Assembly: GCA_046302135.1 (NCBI GenBank)
Contig: JBKCIQ010000055.1
Coordinates: 1-57,133 of the forward strand
DNA from: AM-1111 sp046302135
GTDB taxonomy: Bacteria; Bacteroidota; Bacteroidia; B-17B0; Aurantibacillaceae
Length of the DNA stretch: 57,133 nt
Reading direction: 5' to 3'
Part shown: positions 34,719-43,802 of the stretch, in pieces
How positions within the stretch are numbered: the first letter of the stretch is position 1
Layout: the number at the start of each line of letters is the position of its first letter
Position numbers and translations under genes: made by a program
Notes under the pieces: generated by a model
The model's input: the letters and a program-made list of their open reading frames with translations, nothing else
Told to the model about the DNA's origin: nothing
Databases searched by the model: none

Positions 34719-37214
34719 CTAATGCCCTAGTTTATTTTCTAATTCCGGCTCAGAATACATGTTGGGTGAAGCGCTTAGTACTAAAGGATGTTGAGTAAGT
34801 TTTTTATAGTCGTTAAAAAACTCTTCGTCAATCAACTTGTTTTTATGGGTAAGCCAGAACCGGTTTCCACTAATATCAATACTGACATCAACAAAGCCCA
34901 TTTTTCGTGCCTTTCTTTTAAAATCTTCCGGATCGTTAATATCGATTTCTGTATATATTTTATTGTTACAATATCTAATTGCCCCCTTTGGTGTTGTCGT
35001 GAACAATTGGCAAACGAATGCAATGCAGGTGTCCTTGTTTAATTGCATCAATATCTTACTCTTTTCTTCAGCACTTAAATTTATTAAATTGATACCTTTT
35101 TGATTTTTACTAACGTTTAACAGTAATATTTGAGGATATTGTTTCTTAAGTACTGTGAAGCAAGAATCAACCAATTCAAAAGTTGTATGGTTTTTAGGAT
35201 TCGGAAAATTGTATTTTAATACAATTGTATATTGGTCTTTTATCAAATTGAAAGGCATTTCATAATGGCCAATTTTGAGACTTTTTTCATTTGGATTAAG
35301 CAGATAAATTTCTTTTCTGATTTCATTCGGTGTTTTTTTATAATTGATAGCAAAGGAATAGCGTGTACTATCGGTGTAAGCTAAAATGCTGTCTGTTTTT
35401 TCAGTAATAAAAAATCGAACGGAATTATCAATTGATTCTGTTATTGGATTCTTCCAAATTCCTTTCTCAAAAATTTTAACTTTAAAACGATTGTGTAAAT
35501 AACCTAGCTTTTCATCAAAGGCACATAGAGAAATGGATTTAGAATATAAAATGTCATAAATAAATCCAGGATCGTAAATGGTAGAGTTCTCTTTGAAAAA
35601 CATCCAGTTTCCAACTTTTAAGGAAGTATCTTTATCCTGAACGATTCCTCTTGCTCTCAGTGTTCCATTTATATAGGTAAAAACTGAATTGGCAAATCTT
35701 GAATTTTCCCGATTCGAAACGGCATATAGGATGGTGCTATCCGATCTGTAATATACCATTGCATTATTGCTTACAGTTGGAACAATTATTTCAAAAACAA
35801 TGGGAAAATTTTCGTTGAGTGTAAGTTTGCAATTGAAATGGGAAGTGGTAAAATCATAGCTATTTGCTTCTAATGTTCCGTTGAATACCAATGGTGTATT
35901 TTGCTTCGGCAGTAATGTTTGATTGATTTTAAAAAAATCCCTGCTTGGACTTTCAACTTTGGATATAAATACGGTGTCTTCGCAAGCATTGTATATCCAA
36001 AAAGTATCTGTCACTAAAATTTTTGTATTGTTTCCAATCATGGCTTTCAAGGGCAGATAATGAAAATTCTCTCTAAAAAGGATACAGCTTTTAGCTGAGT
36101 ATTTTATTTTTGGAGGATCAGCCCGAAATAAGGTTTCGTTTTTGTCTATCAATACCCATTTTTTGTTTTCTAATTGAAACGTATACACTATTCGTGATTT
36201 TTCAGTGGTTTCATAATCGTATCGTCTCATTTTTTTTAAAGGCTGATAATAAAACACATCGTTATAGTTACTTAGGGAAGTATCCAATTCATATTTTTTG
36301 GTCTTCAAATTAAAAATATAGAAATTGTTTTTTTCTCGGGACACTTTATTCTCGAGATCTCTCCAACTCTCAATCACTACAGAAAAATCTTTAGCTTCCT
36401 GTATTCCTCTTTCATAAAAGTCAATAAACTTTACGATATTCTTACTTTCTTTAGAAATCGATTTTGAAATACTGGGTATATAAATTTCTTGTTGAAGTTT
36501 AGCGGTGTTATTATCGTAAATTTTCGCTTCAGTTAATAAGTATTGATCAAAGCCTTCATCAATGCCTTGCATAGTTCTGTACTCAAATCGAACCACATAT
36601 TGTAATTCATCTTTTCTTTCAACATCAACGGCTTTAGTTTCTTCAGGATTGTCAAGATTGATGAGTATGGGTTTAAATTTTTTTCCGTCAATGGTGGTGA
36701 TAGGTTTTGTTAGAGCAGACGCATCAGTTATTTCATTGTCGCAGATTCTAATAGCCTTTTGAATAGGCAGATGAAAAATTTGCGATCCTTCAGAAAAATC
36801 ATTTAAATTATTTTTTTCTTTTTCAATTTTAATCCGGTAAATCGGATGTGTAATTGGATTCTTCAATTTTACTTTGTCTAAATGAAACACAACAACATGA
36901 CAGTCTCCTAGATGATAAAATTTTTGATGAAATAAAGGACTCTTTCCCGCTTCGTTTTTTTCCAGTTCATTTTCCCAAAAGAATAAAGTATCATACCTGT
37001 TTTTCCATTGCCCGTCTTGAAAATAAGATACATTTTCTAAATATGGTTTTTCCTGTTCGTCTACCAAATATATTTTAAGATTGGAAAAATTTCCCTTAAT
37101 GGCTTTAGTGTTTATATTTACTGCAAAAACAAAATAATTATGGTAGCCGCATTGTTGTGAGAATACAAAAGTAACTGCAAAATAAAATAATAAAGTGCTA
37201 AATAAATTTTTCAT
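34719..37214 (-). CDS. Large secreted protein of unknown function, 831 aa
   Basis: The protein has a signal peptide (MKNLFSTLLFYFAVTFVFSQ) and is otherwise unassigned. A segment around residues 415-480 (CEDTVFISKVESPSRDFFKI and LPKQNTPLVFNGTLEA) resembles the DUF1573-type Ig-like fold that occurs in many Bacteroidota envelope proteins. The N-terminal third is rich in charged strands. There is no T9SS sorting domain, lipobox or membrane helix, so it is probably periplasmic. Flanked by the TPM gene (co-directional) and, on the other side, a 354-base gap. Confidence 0.65.
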   Translation of the reverse strand: MKNLFSTLLFYFAVTFVFSQQCGYHNYFVFAVNINTKAIKGNFSNLKIYLVDEQEKPYLENVSYFQDGQWKNRYDTLFFWENELEKNEAGKSPLFHQKFYHLGDCHVVVFHLDKVKLKNPITHPIYRIKIEKEKNNLNDFSEGSQIFHLPIQKAIRICDNEITDASALTKPITTIDGKKFKPILINLDNPEETKAVDVERKDELQYVVRFEYRTMQGIDEGFDQYLLTEAKIYDNNTAKLQQEIYIPSISKSISKESKNIVKFIDFYERGIQEAKDFSVVIESWRDLENKVSREKNNFYIFNLKTKKYELDTSLSNYNDVFYYQPLKKMRRYDYETTEKSRIVYTFQLENKKWVLIDKNETLFRADPPKIKYSAKSCILFRENFHYLPLKAMIGNNTKILVTDTFWIYNACEDTVFISKVESPSRDFFKINQTLLPKQNTPLVFNGTLEANSYDFTTSHFNCKLTLNENFPIVFEIIVPTVSNNAMVYYRSDSTILYAVSNRENSRFANSVFTYINGTLRARGIVQDKDTSLKVGNWMFFKENSTIYDPGFIYDILYSKSISLCAFDEKLGYLHNRFKVKIFEKGIWKNPITESIDNSVRFFITEKTDSILAYTDSTRYSFAINYKKTPNEIRKEIYLLNPNEKSLKIGHYEMPFNLIKDQYTIVLKYNFPNPKNHTTFELVDSCFTVLKKQYPQILLLNVSKNQKGINLINLSAEEKSKILMQLNKDTCIAFVCQLFTTTPKGAIRYCNNKIYTEIDINDPEDFKRKARKMGFVDVSIDISGNRFWLTHKNKLIDEEFFNDYKKLTQHPLVLSASPNMYSEPELENKLGH

Positions 37215-37568
37215 TTCCTTATTGCCTTAGCGTATCTTATCTGAGTTACTTCAAATTTTACCATTGATTGTTCCTTTTTTTCATGCTTGAGTCGATAACT
37301 TTCGGTCAATTTTTTAAATTGATATCTACTAAGGTAAATATTTTTGAAGTTTAGAGTTGTTGGAATCTAGTATAAGATTATCGCCGAAGGTTTTTTAAAA
37401 AACTAAAAATTATTTGAAATGAAAGAATTCACCCAAATTTTATGTGTGCAAAAGGCTTAGGACAGTTTTGTAGGGTTCAATTTATAATTCTTTTGTGGAC
37501 TAATGTTGATGACTACAAATTGTTAATTTCTATGAATAATTGATAAATTTATCCTAATCAAAATAAAT
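37215..37568. other. 354-base divergent intergenic region
   Basis: It separates the minus-strand 831-aa gene from a plus-strand T9SS gene. I see no open frame of note, RNA gene or strong hairpin; it should hold two promoters, but no clear TAnnTTTG at good spacing stands out. Confidence 0.5.
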
Positions 37569-38279
37569 ATGAAAAAAAGATACTTTAATCTATTGGTTTT
37601 AATCACGGCGTTCATTGGAAATAATCTTTTCGGTCAGCTCTGTACTACAACAATTTTTCCTGCACCCGGAATGACGAAAATAACCACTAATCAAAGTGCA
37701 TTAAGTTCACCTTCAGGAGAAGCTTTTTGGATTTGCTCCGGTCTAACTGTTACGGTTGTAAACTCTGCAGGAAGTCTTTTTGTATGTGAAGATAATGTAA
37801 CACTCATTTTCAGTAATACCTCCGGGGATGATGTCTTTGCAAAAAATGGATGTGTAATTGTAAATAATTCGAATAGTGATATTGGTGTTCAGTGTGATAC
37901 CTCGCAAGTTACTTTGCAAAATAATTCATCAGGAACTATTACCCTTACTTCAAATTGTCCCAGTCTTTTATATGATTATTCATTGGTTGGTGGAAGTGCA
38001 TGTCAGGGAATTAGCGGGGTAGAAGATTATAAAATAAATGAGTTATTAATTAGAGTGTATCCCAATCCGGCCACAAGTTACTTTACTTTAGAAACTCAAA
38101 CTTCGGAAGAATTAAAGCTTTCAATTTTCAATTCCCTTGGGCAAGAAGTTTTAAGAAATAAAAAATATAAGTCAGGGAATTTAATTCAGCTTACAGGAAT
38201 TTCTGAAGGCGTTTACTGGTTTGAGTTAAGAAACGAGAATAGTTTCGGATATGGGAGAATAAATATTTTTAAGGATTAA
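37569..38279 (+). CDS. Small secreted T9SS cargo protein
   Basis: The 236-residue protein has a signal peptide (residues 1-22). The middle (residues ~40-140) is Asn/Ser/Gly-rich with several Cys residues and repetitive hydrophobic strands such as VTLIFSNTSGDDVF and VTLQNNSSGTITL, suggesting a small beta-helix-like or adhesin-like fold. The C-terminus is a T9SS type A sorting domain (RVYPNPATSYF, then EGVYWFELRN). It probably ends up on the cell surface. Passenger function unknown. Confidence 0.78.
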   Translation: MKKRYFNLLVLITAFIGNNLFGQLCTTTIFPAPGMTKITTNQSALSSPSGEAFWICSGLTVTVVNSAGSLFVCEDNVTLIFSNTSGDDVFAKNGCVIVNNSNSDIGVQCDTSQVTLQNNSSGTITLTSNCPSLLYDYSLVGGSACQGISGVEDYKINELLIRVYPNPATSYFTLETQTSEELKLSIFNSLGQEVLRNKKYKSGNLIQLTGISEGVYWFELRNENSFGYGRINIFKD

Positions 38280-38337
38280 TATCTTTAATTAGAGGTTTTC
38301 AATTCCAATTTTTTATCGTAAACATTATTGATTCTAT

Positions 38338-38637
38338 TTGTCGGGTAAAATCAAATATGAATTTAGTTCAAAGGTTTGGAAACATTCCTCAATAAAATCA
38401 TGGTACTTTGTTTCCTTACCAATTAAAATAACAAAGGAGATACGAGAAACCCTGAGATGGCAGGAAGAAGGGTGGGGTAGGATGAAAGCAACAGTACAAA
38501 TTGGTAATAGCACATGGGAAACTGCAATTTGGTTTGATACTAAGCATGAAACTTATCTGCTTCCATTAAAATCAGAAATAAGGAAAACAGAAAAAATTGA
38601 AGTTAATAATCAGTTTAAAATTCATATTTGGATTTGA
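38338..38637 (+). CDS. DUF1905 family protein
   Basis: The 99-residue protein uses a TTG start at 38338. It shows the DUF1905 pattern: YEFSSKVWKHSSIKSWYFVS, then a basic helix EIRETLRWQEEGWGRMKATV and the IWFDTKHETYLLPLK block, ending with a K-I-H-I-W strand. Family members are small beta-barrel-like proteins, sometimes fused to YdeI/OmdA-type proteins. Specific function unknown. Confidence 0.75.
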   Translation: MSGKIKYEFSSKVWKHSSIKSWYFVSLPIKITKEIRETLRWQEEGWGRMKATVQIGNSTWETAIWFDTKHETYLLPLKSEIRKTEKIEVNNQFKIHIWI

Positions 38638-38773
38638 GTTTTGATTTTTAACCAATATGTTTGATCAGTTAACACCATTATTAAAAATGGACAGCTCTTT
38701 AAATAAATAAACTAATTTATTAATTAAAAATTCTTATTTTCATTTATCTTTATAAAACCCAACATCAAAAGAA

Positions 38774-39403
38774 ATGGAAAACTTTAATCGGGAGGCACAT
38801 TGGAATAAAATCTATACTACTAAACAACTCAATGAAGTTAGTTGGTATCAATCCGTACCCGAAACTTCTTTGGATTTCATAAAACAATCTAATTTAGCAT
38901 TAGATTCAAAAATTATAGATATTGGTGGAGGGGATGGTTTTTTGGTTGATTATTTATTAAGTGCCGGTTATACAGATGTAACAGTATTGGATATTTCTGA
39001 ATTTGCAATTGAAAAGGCTAAGAAAAGACTTGGAAAAGACGCAGAAAAAGTTACCTGGATTGTTTGTGATATCATAAAGTTTAAGCCAATAGAAAAATAT
39101 GATTTATGGCACGACCGAGCCGCTTTTCATTTTCTTACCACTGAAAAAGAAATAACGGATTACGTTGGCATTGCACAAAGTTCTATTAATGCATCCGGAT
39201 TTATGGTAATAGGAACTTTTTCTGATCAGGGACCAAAAAAATGTAGTGGAATTGAGATTAAGCAATACACTGAAATCACCTTAATGGAAAAATTGAAATT
39301 ATTTTTTGAAAAAGTAAAGTGTATTACAGTAGACCATAAAACGCCCTTTGAGACAATTCAAAATTTTATTTTCTGTAGTTTCAAAAGAAATCAGCTTGCT
39401 TGA
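38774..39403 (+). CDS. Class I SAM-dependent methyltransferase
   Basis: The 209-residue protein shows the Rossmann SAM-binding motif DIGGGDGFLVDYLL near residue 56 and the acidic VTVLDISEFAI loop near 80. The later IVCDI strand and the LWHDRAAFHFL active-site region follow. The N-terminal HWNKIYTTKQLNEVSWYQ is typical of the small UbiE/thiopurine-like methyltransferases of this type. The substrate is not known. It is preceded by a TATCTTTA element about 20 bases before the start. Confidence 0.85.
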   Translation: MENFNREAHWNKIYTTKQLNEVSWYQSVPETSLDFIKQSNLALDSKIIDIGGGDGFLVDYLLSAGYTDVTVLDISEFAIEKAKKRLGKDAEKVTWIVCDIIKFKPIEKYDLWHDRAAFHFLTTEKEITDYVGIAQSSINASGFMVIGTFSDQGPKKCSGIEIKQYTEITLMEKLKLFFEKVKCITVDHKTPFETIQNFIFCSFKRNQLA

Positions 39404-39613
39404 TTTTTATTATTTGTGAGAGTTTTTTTTAATGCTTTTATTCATAAGTTAAAAATTTTAATCCTTAATCACTAGGATTTGCTTTAAGATAAGTATTCGC
39501 TTCGGCTCAAAGCTTTTATGTAATCCCTAAAAAGTATACAAACATCCTGAATTTGTATTACCCCATGTTTGAATATCTGAAGAAATTTGCATCATAACTT
39601 ATAATTTTAAAAA

Positions 39614-40429
39614 ATGAACAAGACAATTCTAATTACCGGTGCAAGTAGTGGAATAGGGAAGGAGTCGGCAAAATTTTTTCAGTCAAAAGGCTGGAATGTA
39701 ATTGCAACAATGAGAAATCCAGACAATGAAAATGAACTAAAACAGCTAAAAAATGTTTTGGTTACAAAACTCGATGTTTTAGATCTGGCTTCAATTGAAA
39801 ATGCTATAAAGGAAGGCATTCAAAAATTCAATAAGGTTGATGTGTTATTGAACAACGCAGGGTATGGTGCATACGGGCCACTGGAATCTTTTCCGAGAGA
39901 AAGAATATTGCGACAGTTTAACACCAATGTTATTGGTCTGTTGGATGTAACAAGAGCCATACTTCCACATTTTCGTAAGAATAAAAGTGGAATGATAATT
40001 AATGTTTCATCTATGGGAGGGAAAATGACTTTTCCGTTGGGGTCTTTATACCACGGAACCAAATTTGCCGTAGAGGGAATTTCAGAATCCTTGCGATATG
40101 AAGTTGAACAGTTTGGCGGTAAGGTTAAAATAGTTGAGCCTGGTGCCATAGCGACAGATTTTGCAGGTCGATCATTTGATTTTAATCATGACGAAAATTT
40201 AAAAGAATATCAAAACATAGTTGATAAGATTACCTCTGTTTTTCCTCAGATGATAAAAAATGCTTCTCCAATAAGCGTAGTTACAAAAGTGATTTATGAA
40301 GCCGCCACAGACGGAAAAAATAAATTACGATATACTGCCGGTAAAGACGCTAAGCTTTATGAACGCCTCAATAAATTATTTGGTTATAATTTTGTTTTTA
40401 AGATGAATAAAAAATTCTTTAAACTCTAG
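39614..40429 (+). CDS. SDR-family oxidoreductase
   Basis: The 271-residue classical short-chain dehydrogenase has the TGASSGIG cofactor motif at residues 8-15, NNAGYGAYG near 83, the catalytic Ser in SSMGGK, and Tyr/Lys in LYHGTKFAVEG near 150. It is followed after three bases by a membrane protein, which in turn overlaps an AraC-type regulator; the three look like one unit. The SDR is probably the enzyme whose expression that regulator controls. Substrate unknown. Confidence 0.9.
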   Translation: MNKTILITGASSGIGKESAKFFQSKGWNVIATMRNPDNENELKQLKNVLVTKLDVLDLASIENAIKEGIQKFNKVDVLLNNAGYGAYGPLESFPRERILRQFNTNVIGLLDVTRAILPHFRKNKSGMIINVSSMGGKMTFPLGSLYHGTKFAVEGISESLRYEVEQFGGKVKIVEPGAIATDFAGRSFDFNHDENLKEYQNIVDKITSVFPQMIKNASPISVVTKVIYEAATDGKNKLRYTAGKDAKLYERLNKLFGYNFVFKMNKKFFKL

Positions 40430-40432
40430 ATT

Positions 40433-40930
40433 ATGAGTCCTGTTGTAAAATACTTTAATAATGAAAAAGCGGAAAGCTATTTGTTTATTTTAATAGGGGT
40501 AATTGTGATATTAATGGCTTTATATTTTTTATTCGTTTTAAAAACTTCTTTTTGGAAAGGTATGGCCATGCCATTTCTTTTAGTTGCCTCACTGGAAATT
40601 ATTGTAGGTTATACCATTGTTACACGTAGCCCGAAAGATCTTGTTCGTGTGGAAGAATTCGTAAAAAATCAGCCACAGAAAATAATTACCAGTGAAATTC
40701 CAAGAATGGAGAAAGTAATGAATAATTTTATAATTTACAGATATGTAGAAATAATATTAATTATTTTAGGAATAGTTTTGATGTATAGTTCAACAAAAGA
40801 TACTTTTTGGAGAGGAATTGGATTAGGTTTGTTTTCGCAAGCTAGCATTGTTTTGTGTTTAGATTTTTTTGCAGAACGCCGGGGGCATATCTATCTGGAA
40901 TTTTTGAAAGACATATCAGTTAACTTATGA
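40433..40930 (+). CDS. Hypothetical membrane protein, 165 aa
   Basis: The protein has about four transmembrane segments, centred near residues 27, 52, 110 and 135. Two similar loops carry KTSFWKGMAMPF and KDTFWRGIGLGL, which suggests an internal duplication of a two-helix unit. The intervening loop is basic. It sits between the SDR (3-base gap) and the AraC regulator (ATGA overlap). It may be a transporter or sensor partner. Family not recognised. Confidence 0.75.
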   Translation: MSPVVKYFNNEKAESYLFILIGVIVILMALYFLFVLKTSFWKGMAMPFLLVASLEIIVGYTIVTRSPKDLVRVEEFVKNQPQKIITSEIPRMEKVMNNFIIYRYVEIILIILGIVLMYSSTKDTFWRGIGLGLFSQASIVLCLDFFAERRGHIYLEFLKDISVNL

Positions 40931-41835
40931 GTGAATTGGTTTATTTGCGTAGCATCGCTGACCTGCATAAATTATTTAACATTGGGAACAGTTATCACCC
41001 ATTGGTAACAACGTTAGATTTTAGTAAGGTGACTGAGCAAGTGGAGCCGAACACTAAAATTATAAGCGACTTTTATTCGGTAATGTTTAAAAATTATTGT
41101 AAGAACAATATTAAGTATGGTAGAAAAACTATTGATTTTCAAGAAGGAAATTTGATTTGCATTGCACCTAACCAAGTTATTGAAATCGATAACGAAATTG
41201 AACAGAAGGAAAATATGTTGGGTTGGGGCTTGTTCTTTCATCCTGATTTGATTAGATCAACCACATTGAATGAAAAGATTAAGGATTACAGTTTTTTCCA
41301 TTACGAAGTTTCCGAGGCCCTTCATCTTTCTGATAAAGAAAAAAATATTTTATTTGAATGCATTCAAAAAGTACAAATTGAAATTCAAGAGAACATAGAT
41401 GAGCATAGTCAGCACATCATTGTGTCTACAATAGAACTATTGTTGAATTACTGTTCAAGGTTTTATGGTAGACAAATGATTACAAGAAGTCAAAGCAACA
41501 AAACTGTAGTTGTACAAATTGAAAGATTATTAAAAAATCACTTCGCTCAAAAAATCTTGAAAGAAAAGGGCTTGCCAACAGTCAAATATCTAGCAGAACA
41601 AGTGCATTTATCGCCTAGTTATTTGAGTGATCTTTTAAAAAACGAAACAGGAAAAAATGCTCAAGAACACATTCATTTCTATTTAATCGAAGAAGCCAAA
41701 AACTATCTTTTGAATTCTGATAAAAACATCAATGAAATTGCTTACAATTTAGGGTTTGAATATCCACAATATTTTAATAAACTTTTCAGGCAGAAGACAG
41801 GTAAAACACCAACTGAATACAGGAATTTAAATTAA
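40927..41835 (+). CDS. AraC-family transcriptional regulator
   Basis: The 302-residue protein has a C-terminal AraC-type double helix-turn-helix (residues ~200-300). The first HTH is LAEQVHLSPSYLSDLLKNET; the second is IAYNLGFEYPQYFNKLFRQK, followed by the GKTPTEYRN signature end. The N-terminal half (1-180) is a cupin-like effector-sensing domain with LICIAPNQVIEI and WGLFFHPDL. Its start overlaps the membrane protein stop by four bases. The simplest idea is that it controls this cassette. The effector is unknown. Confidence 0.9.
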   Translation: MSELVYLRSIADLHKLFNIGNSYHPLVTTLDFSKVTEQVEPNTKIISDFYSVMFKNYCKNNIKYGRKTIDFQEGNLICIAPNQVIEIDNEIEQKENMLGWGLFFHPDLIRSTTLNEKIKDYSFFHYEVSEALHLSDKEKNILFECIQKVQIEIQENIDEHSQHIIVSTIELLLNYCSRFYGRQMITRSQSNKTVVVQIERLLKNHFAQKILKEKGLPTVKYLAEQVHLSPSYLSDLLKNETGKNAQEHIHFYLIEEAKNYLLNSDKNINEIAYNLGFEYPQYFNKLFRQKTGKTPTEYRNLN

Positions 41836-42182
41836 TAAGTAATTAGGCTCGATTTATTTTTTATCCAATCCTTATTTGCCAAAATAAATTCTCTAATATA
41901 CTAATCTCTTAAACAAAGGACGGACAAGCCTTCACTATCTACACGCATATAATTTTCGCCACTAATGTGTCTTCAAATATTTTTCATTTTTTTACAGTAT
42001 AATTTGCATTTTTCCGTATTAATTCAAAAATGGGTTTATTATGGCTAATAATAATGAAATTAGCAGAAAAAAATCTGATTAATTTAGAAATAATCACTTA
42101 ATTATATCGAGTTATAATCTTATTTTAATTGTGAATTAAATAATGTGCCGGGCGAATCCTACAATAAAAATTCGAACCAATT
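41836..42182. other. 347-base gap, no gene recognised
   Basis: AT-rich DNA between the AraC gene and a convergent T9SS gene. It has short frames only, none credible. Near 42150 a small inverted repeat (CGAAT and ATTCG, about 12 bases apart) is seen; I see no strong terminator. Confidence 0.5.
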
Positions 42183-43667
42183 TTATTTTACAAACCTTAT
42201 TGTTTGTAATAATTTGCCTTTCTCAATTAGCTGAATTAAATAAATACCTTCGGTAAAATGCTGATTAGTCAGTTTAATTTCATTCTTACCCGCAATCAGT
42301 AAAACTTCTTCAGTCATTAATTTTCTTCCTGAAACATCATAAATTTGAAGTTCAATTTTTCTATTATAAGATGAGTTTACTTTTAAAGATGTGTTTTCGT
42401 TTACTGGGTTGGGTGATAATAATGCGGAAAAATCAGTGCCATAATTAATTATTCCAGTAGATAAACTTGGCAAAATAGTAATCTGCGACATTCCTGGGTT
42501 CATTATTTTGAAAACTCCTGCTGAATCACAATAGGTACTGGTGCAATTATTAATTGAATCAACTACTGTCAAACAAACATTATATGCACCTGTTGTTGCG
42601 TAAGTATGAGTTGGAAACGGCCCTGTTGCAGTTGTTCCGTCACCGAAATCCCAAACATAAATCATAGTATTACTGCCTGTGCTTGTATTGTAGCCATAGT
42701 AAATTGATGGATTTAAACTGTCTTGCCACAATACAAATCCTGCCTGACAAGTCGAAGGATTTCCCCCTCCATTGTTACCACCTGCAGGCTGTATTGTATC
42801 ACAATAACCTGAATAACATGAATCACCTGTTGTTGGATTGTAAAACAATTGTCCTAAACAAACATAGTGTGGCAAGGTGTCTGTAACAACATAATTTGGA
42901 TTTGCCATTGTAGAAAATTGAACACCATCAATTGTCCAATTGTAATTTGATATTGCGGAAGAATCCGAACAATAGGACGTATTTACGAATGAGAAATTTC
43001 CATTCCCAAGGTTATAAAAATTAAATCCTGAATTACAAGTTATGCCGCCTCCACCATTGTTAACACCTTGAACATTTATTGCCTGACAACTTGATCCTGA
43101 ACAAGTATTTGAAGAATTCAAAGGATCGGTTGCAGTAGTATAAAGACAAACAGTATAGGTTCCATTAACCGCATAGTTATGTGTTGCAGGATTTAAACTT
43201 GAAGATGTTCCATCACCAAAACTCCAGGTATAAGAAACATTCCAGCCATTAGGTGTATTAGGTGTTCCTGTAAATGTAAAGCCACCCCCTCCATTGTTGT
43301 TTGCCTGAATAAACGCTCCGCATGAATTAGGGCTTCCCACCACAACAGTATCACAAACAGTGTAAGAACAATTTCCTGAAGGCACATTAGAAGAATCATT
43401 AACTGTATAACATACTACAAAACTTCCACCGAAAGGAAATGTATAATTCACAGTGTTTTGTCCATAGAAAGTAGGACCGGGATTAATTGTTAGATATGAA
43501 CTTGCGAATGGACTTGCATTCTGAACAGATGCAGTAATGGTGTAAGAAAATGAGCCGGCACTATCTGGAACCGCATTCAATGTTGCAGATAAATTACACT
43601 GTGCGTTCAATTTTATTTGTGAAAAACCGACAATCAGTGTGAAAAGCAAAACGTAAATTTTTTTCAT
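42183..43667 (-). CDS. Secreted PKD-domain protein with T9SS sorting domain
   Basis: The 494-residue protein has a signal peptide (residues 1-22). It contains several PKD-type domains; two show the WSFGDG / WDFGDG signature (YTWSFGDGTSSSLNP and YVWDFGDGTTATGPF). Between modules are Asn/Gly linkers (NNNGGGG, NNGGGG and NNGGG), which may act as flexible hinges. The end is a T9SS type A sorting domain (SPNPVNENTSLKV). It has no enzyme domain, so an adhesin or structural role is likely. Confidence 0.85.
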   Translation of the reverse strand: MKKIYVLLFTLIVGFSQIKLNAQCNLSATLNAVPDSAGSFSYTITASVQNASPFASSYLTINPGPTFYGQNTVNYTFPFGGSFVVCYTVNDSSNVPSGNCSYTVCDTVVVGSPNSCGAFIQANNNGGGGFTFTGTPNTPNGWNVSYTWSFGDGTSSSLNPATHNYAVNGTYTVCLYTTATDPLNSSNTCSGSSCQAINVQGVNNGGGGITCNSGFNFYNLGNGNFSFVNTSYCSDSSAISNYNWTIDGVQFSTMANPNYVVTDTLPHYVCLGQLFYNPTTGDSCYSGYCDTIQPAGGNNGGGNPSTCQAGFVLWQDSLNPSIYYGYNTSTGSNTMIYVWDFGDGTTATGPFPTHTYATTGAYNVCLTVVDSINNCTSTYCDSAGVFKIMNPGMSQITILPSLSTGIINYGTDFSALLSPNPVNENTSLKVNSSYNRKIELQIYDVSGRKLMTEEVLLIAGKNEIKLTNQHFTEGIYLIQLIEKGKLLQTIRFVK

Positions 43668-43755
43668 TTGATTTTTATTTAAAGTAAAGTTATAGTAATT
43701 ATCGAAGTGAGGGCCCTTTTTACTTAATATTTTATCCCTTTACAGACCAATTACT

Positions 43756-43763
43756 TATTTTTG
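43756..43763 (+). promoter_or_regulatory. -7 element for the Asp-box protein gene
   Basis: TATTTTTG matches TAnnTTTG and lies 40 bases upstream of the ATG at 43803. Confidence 0.4.
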
Positions 43764-43802
43764 CCGGAGTTTTATTTGATTAAATTATTTAGAGCGTCTT
43801 TC

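Noticed and set aside
42140..42180. Inverted CGAAT ... ATTCG as an attachment or operator site
   Set aside because: The arms are five bases with a long loop, below what is expected by chance in this composition.
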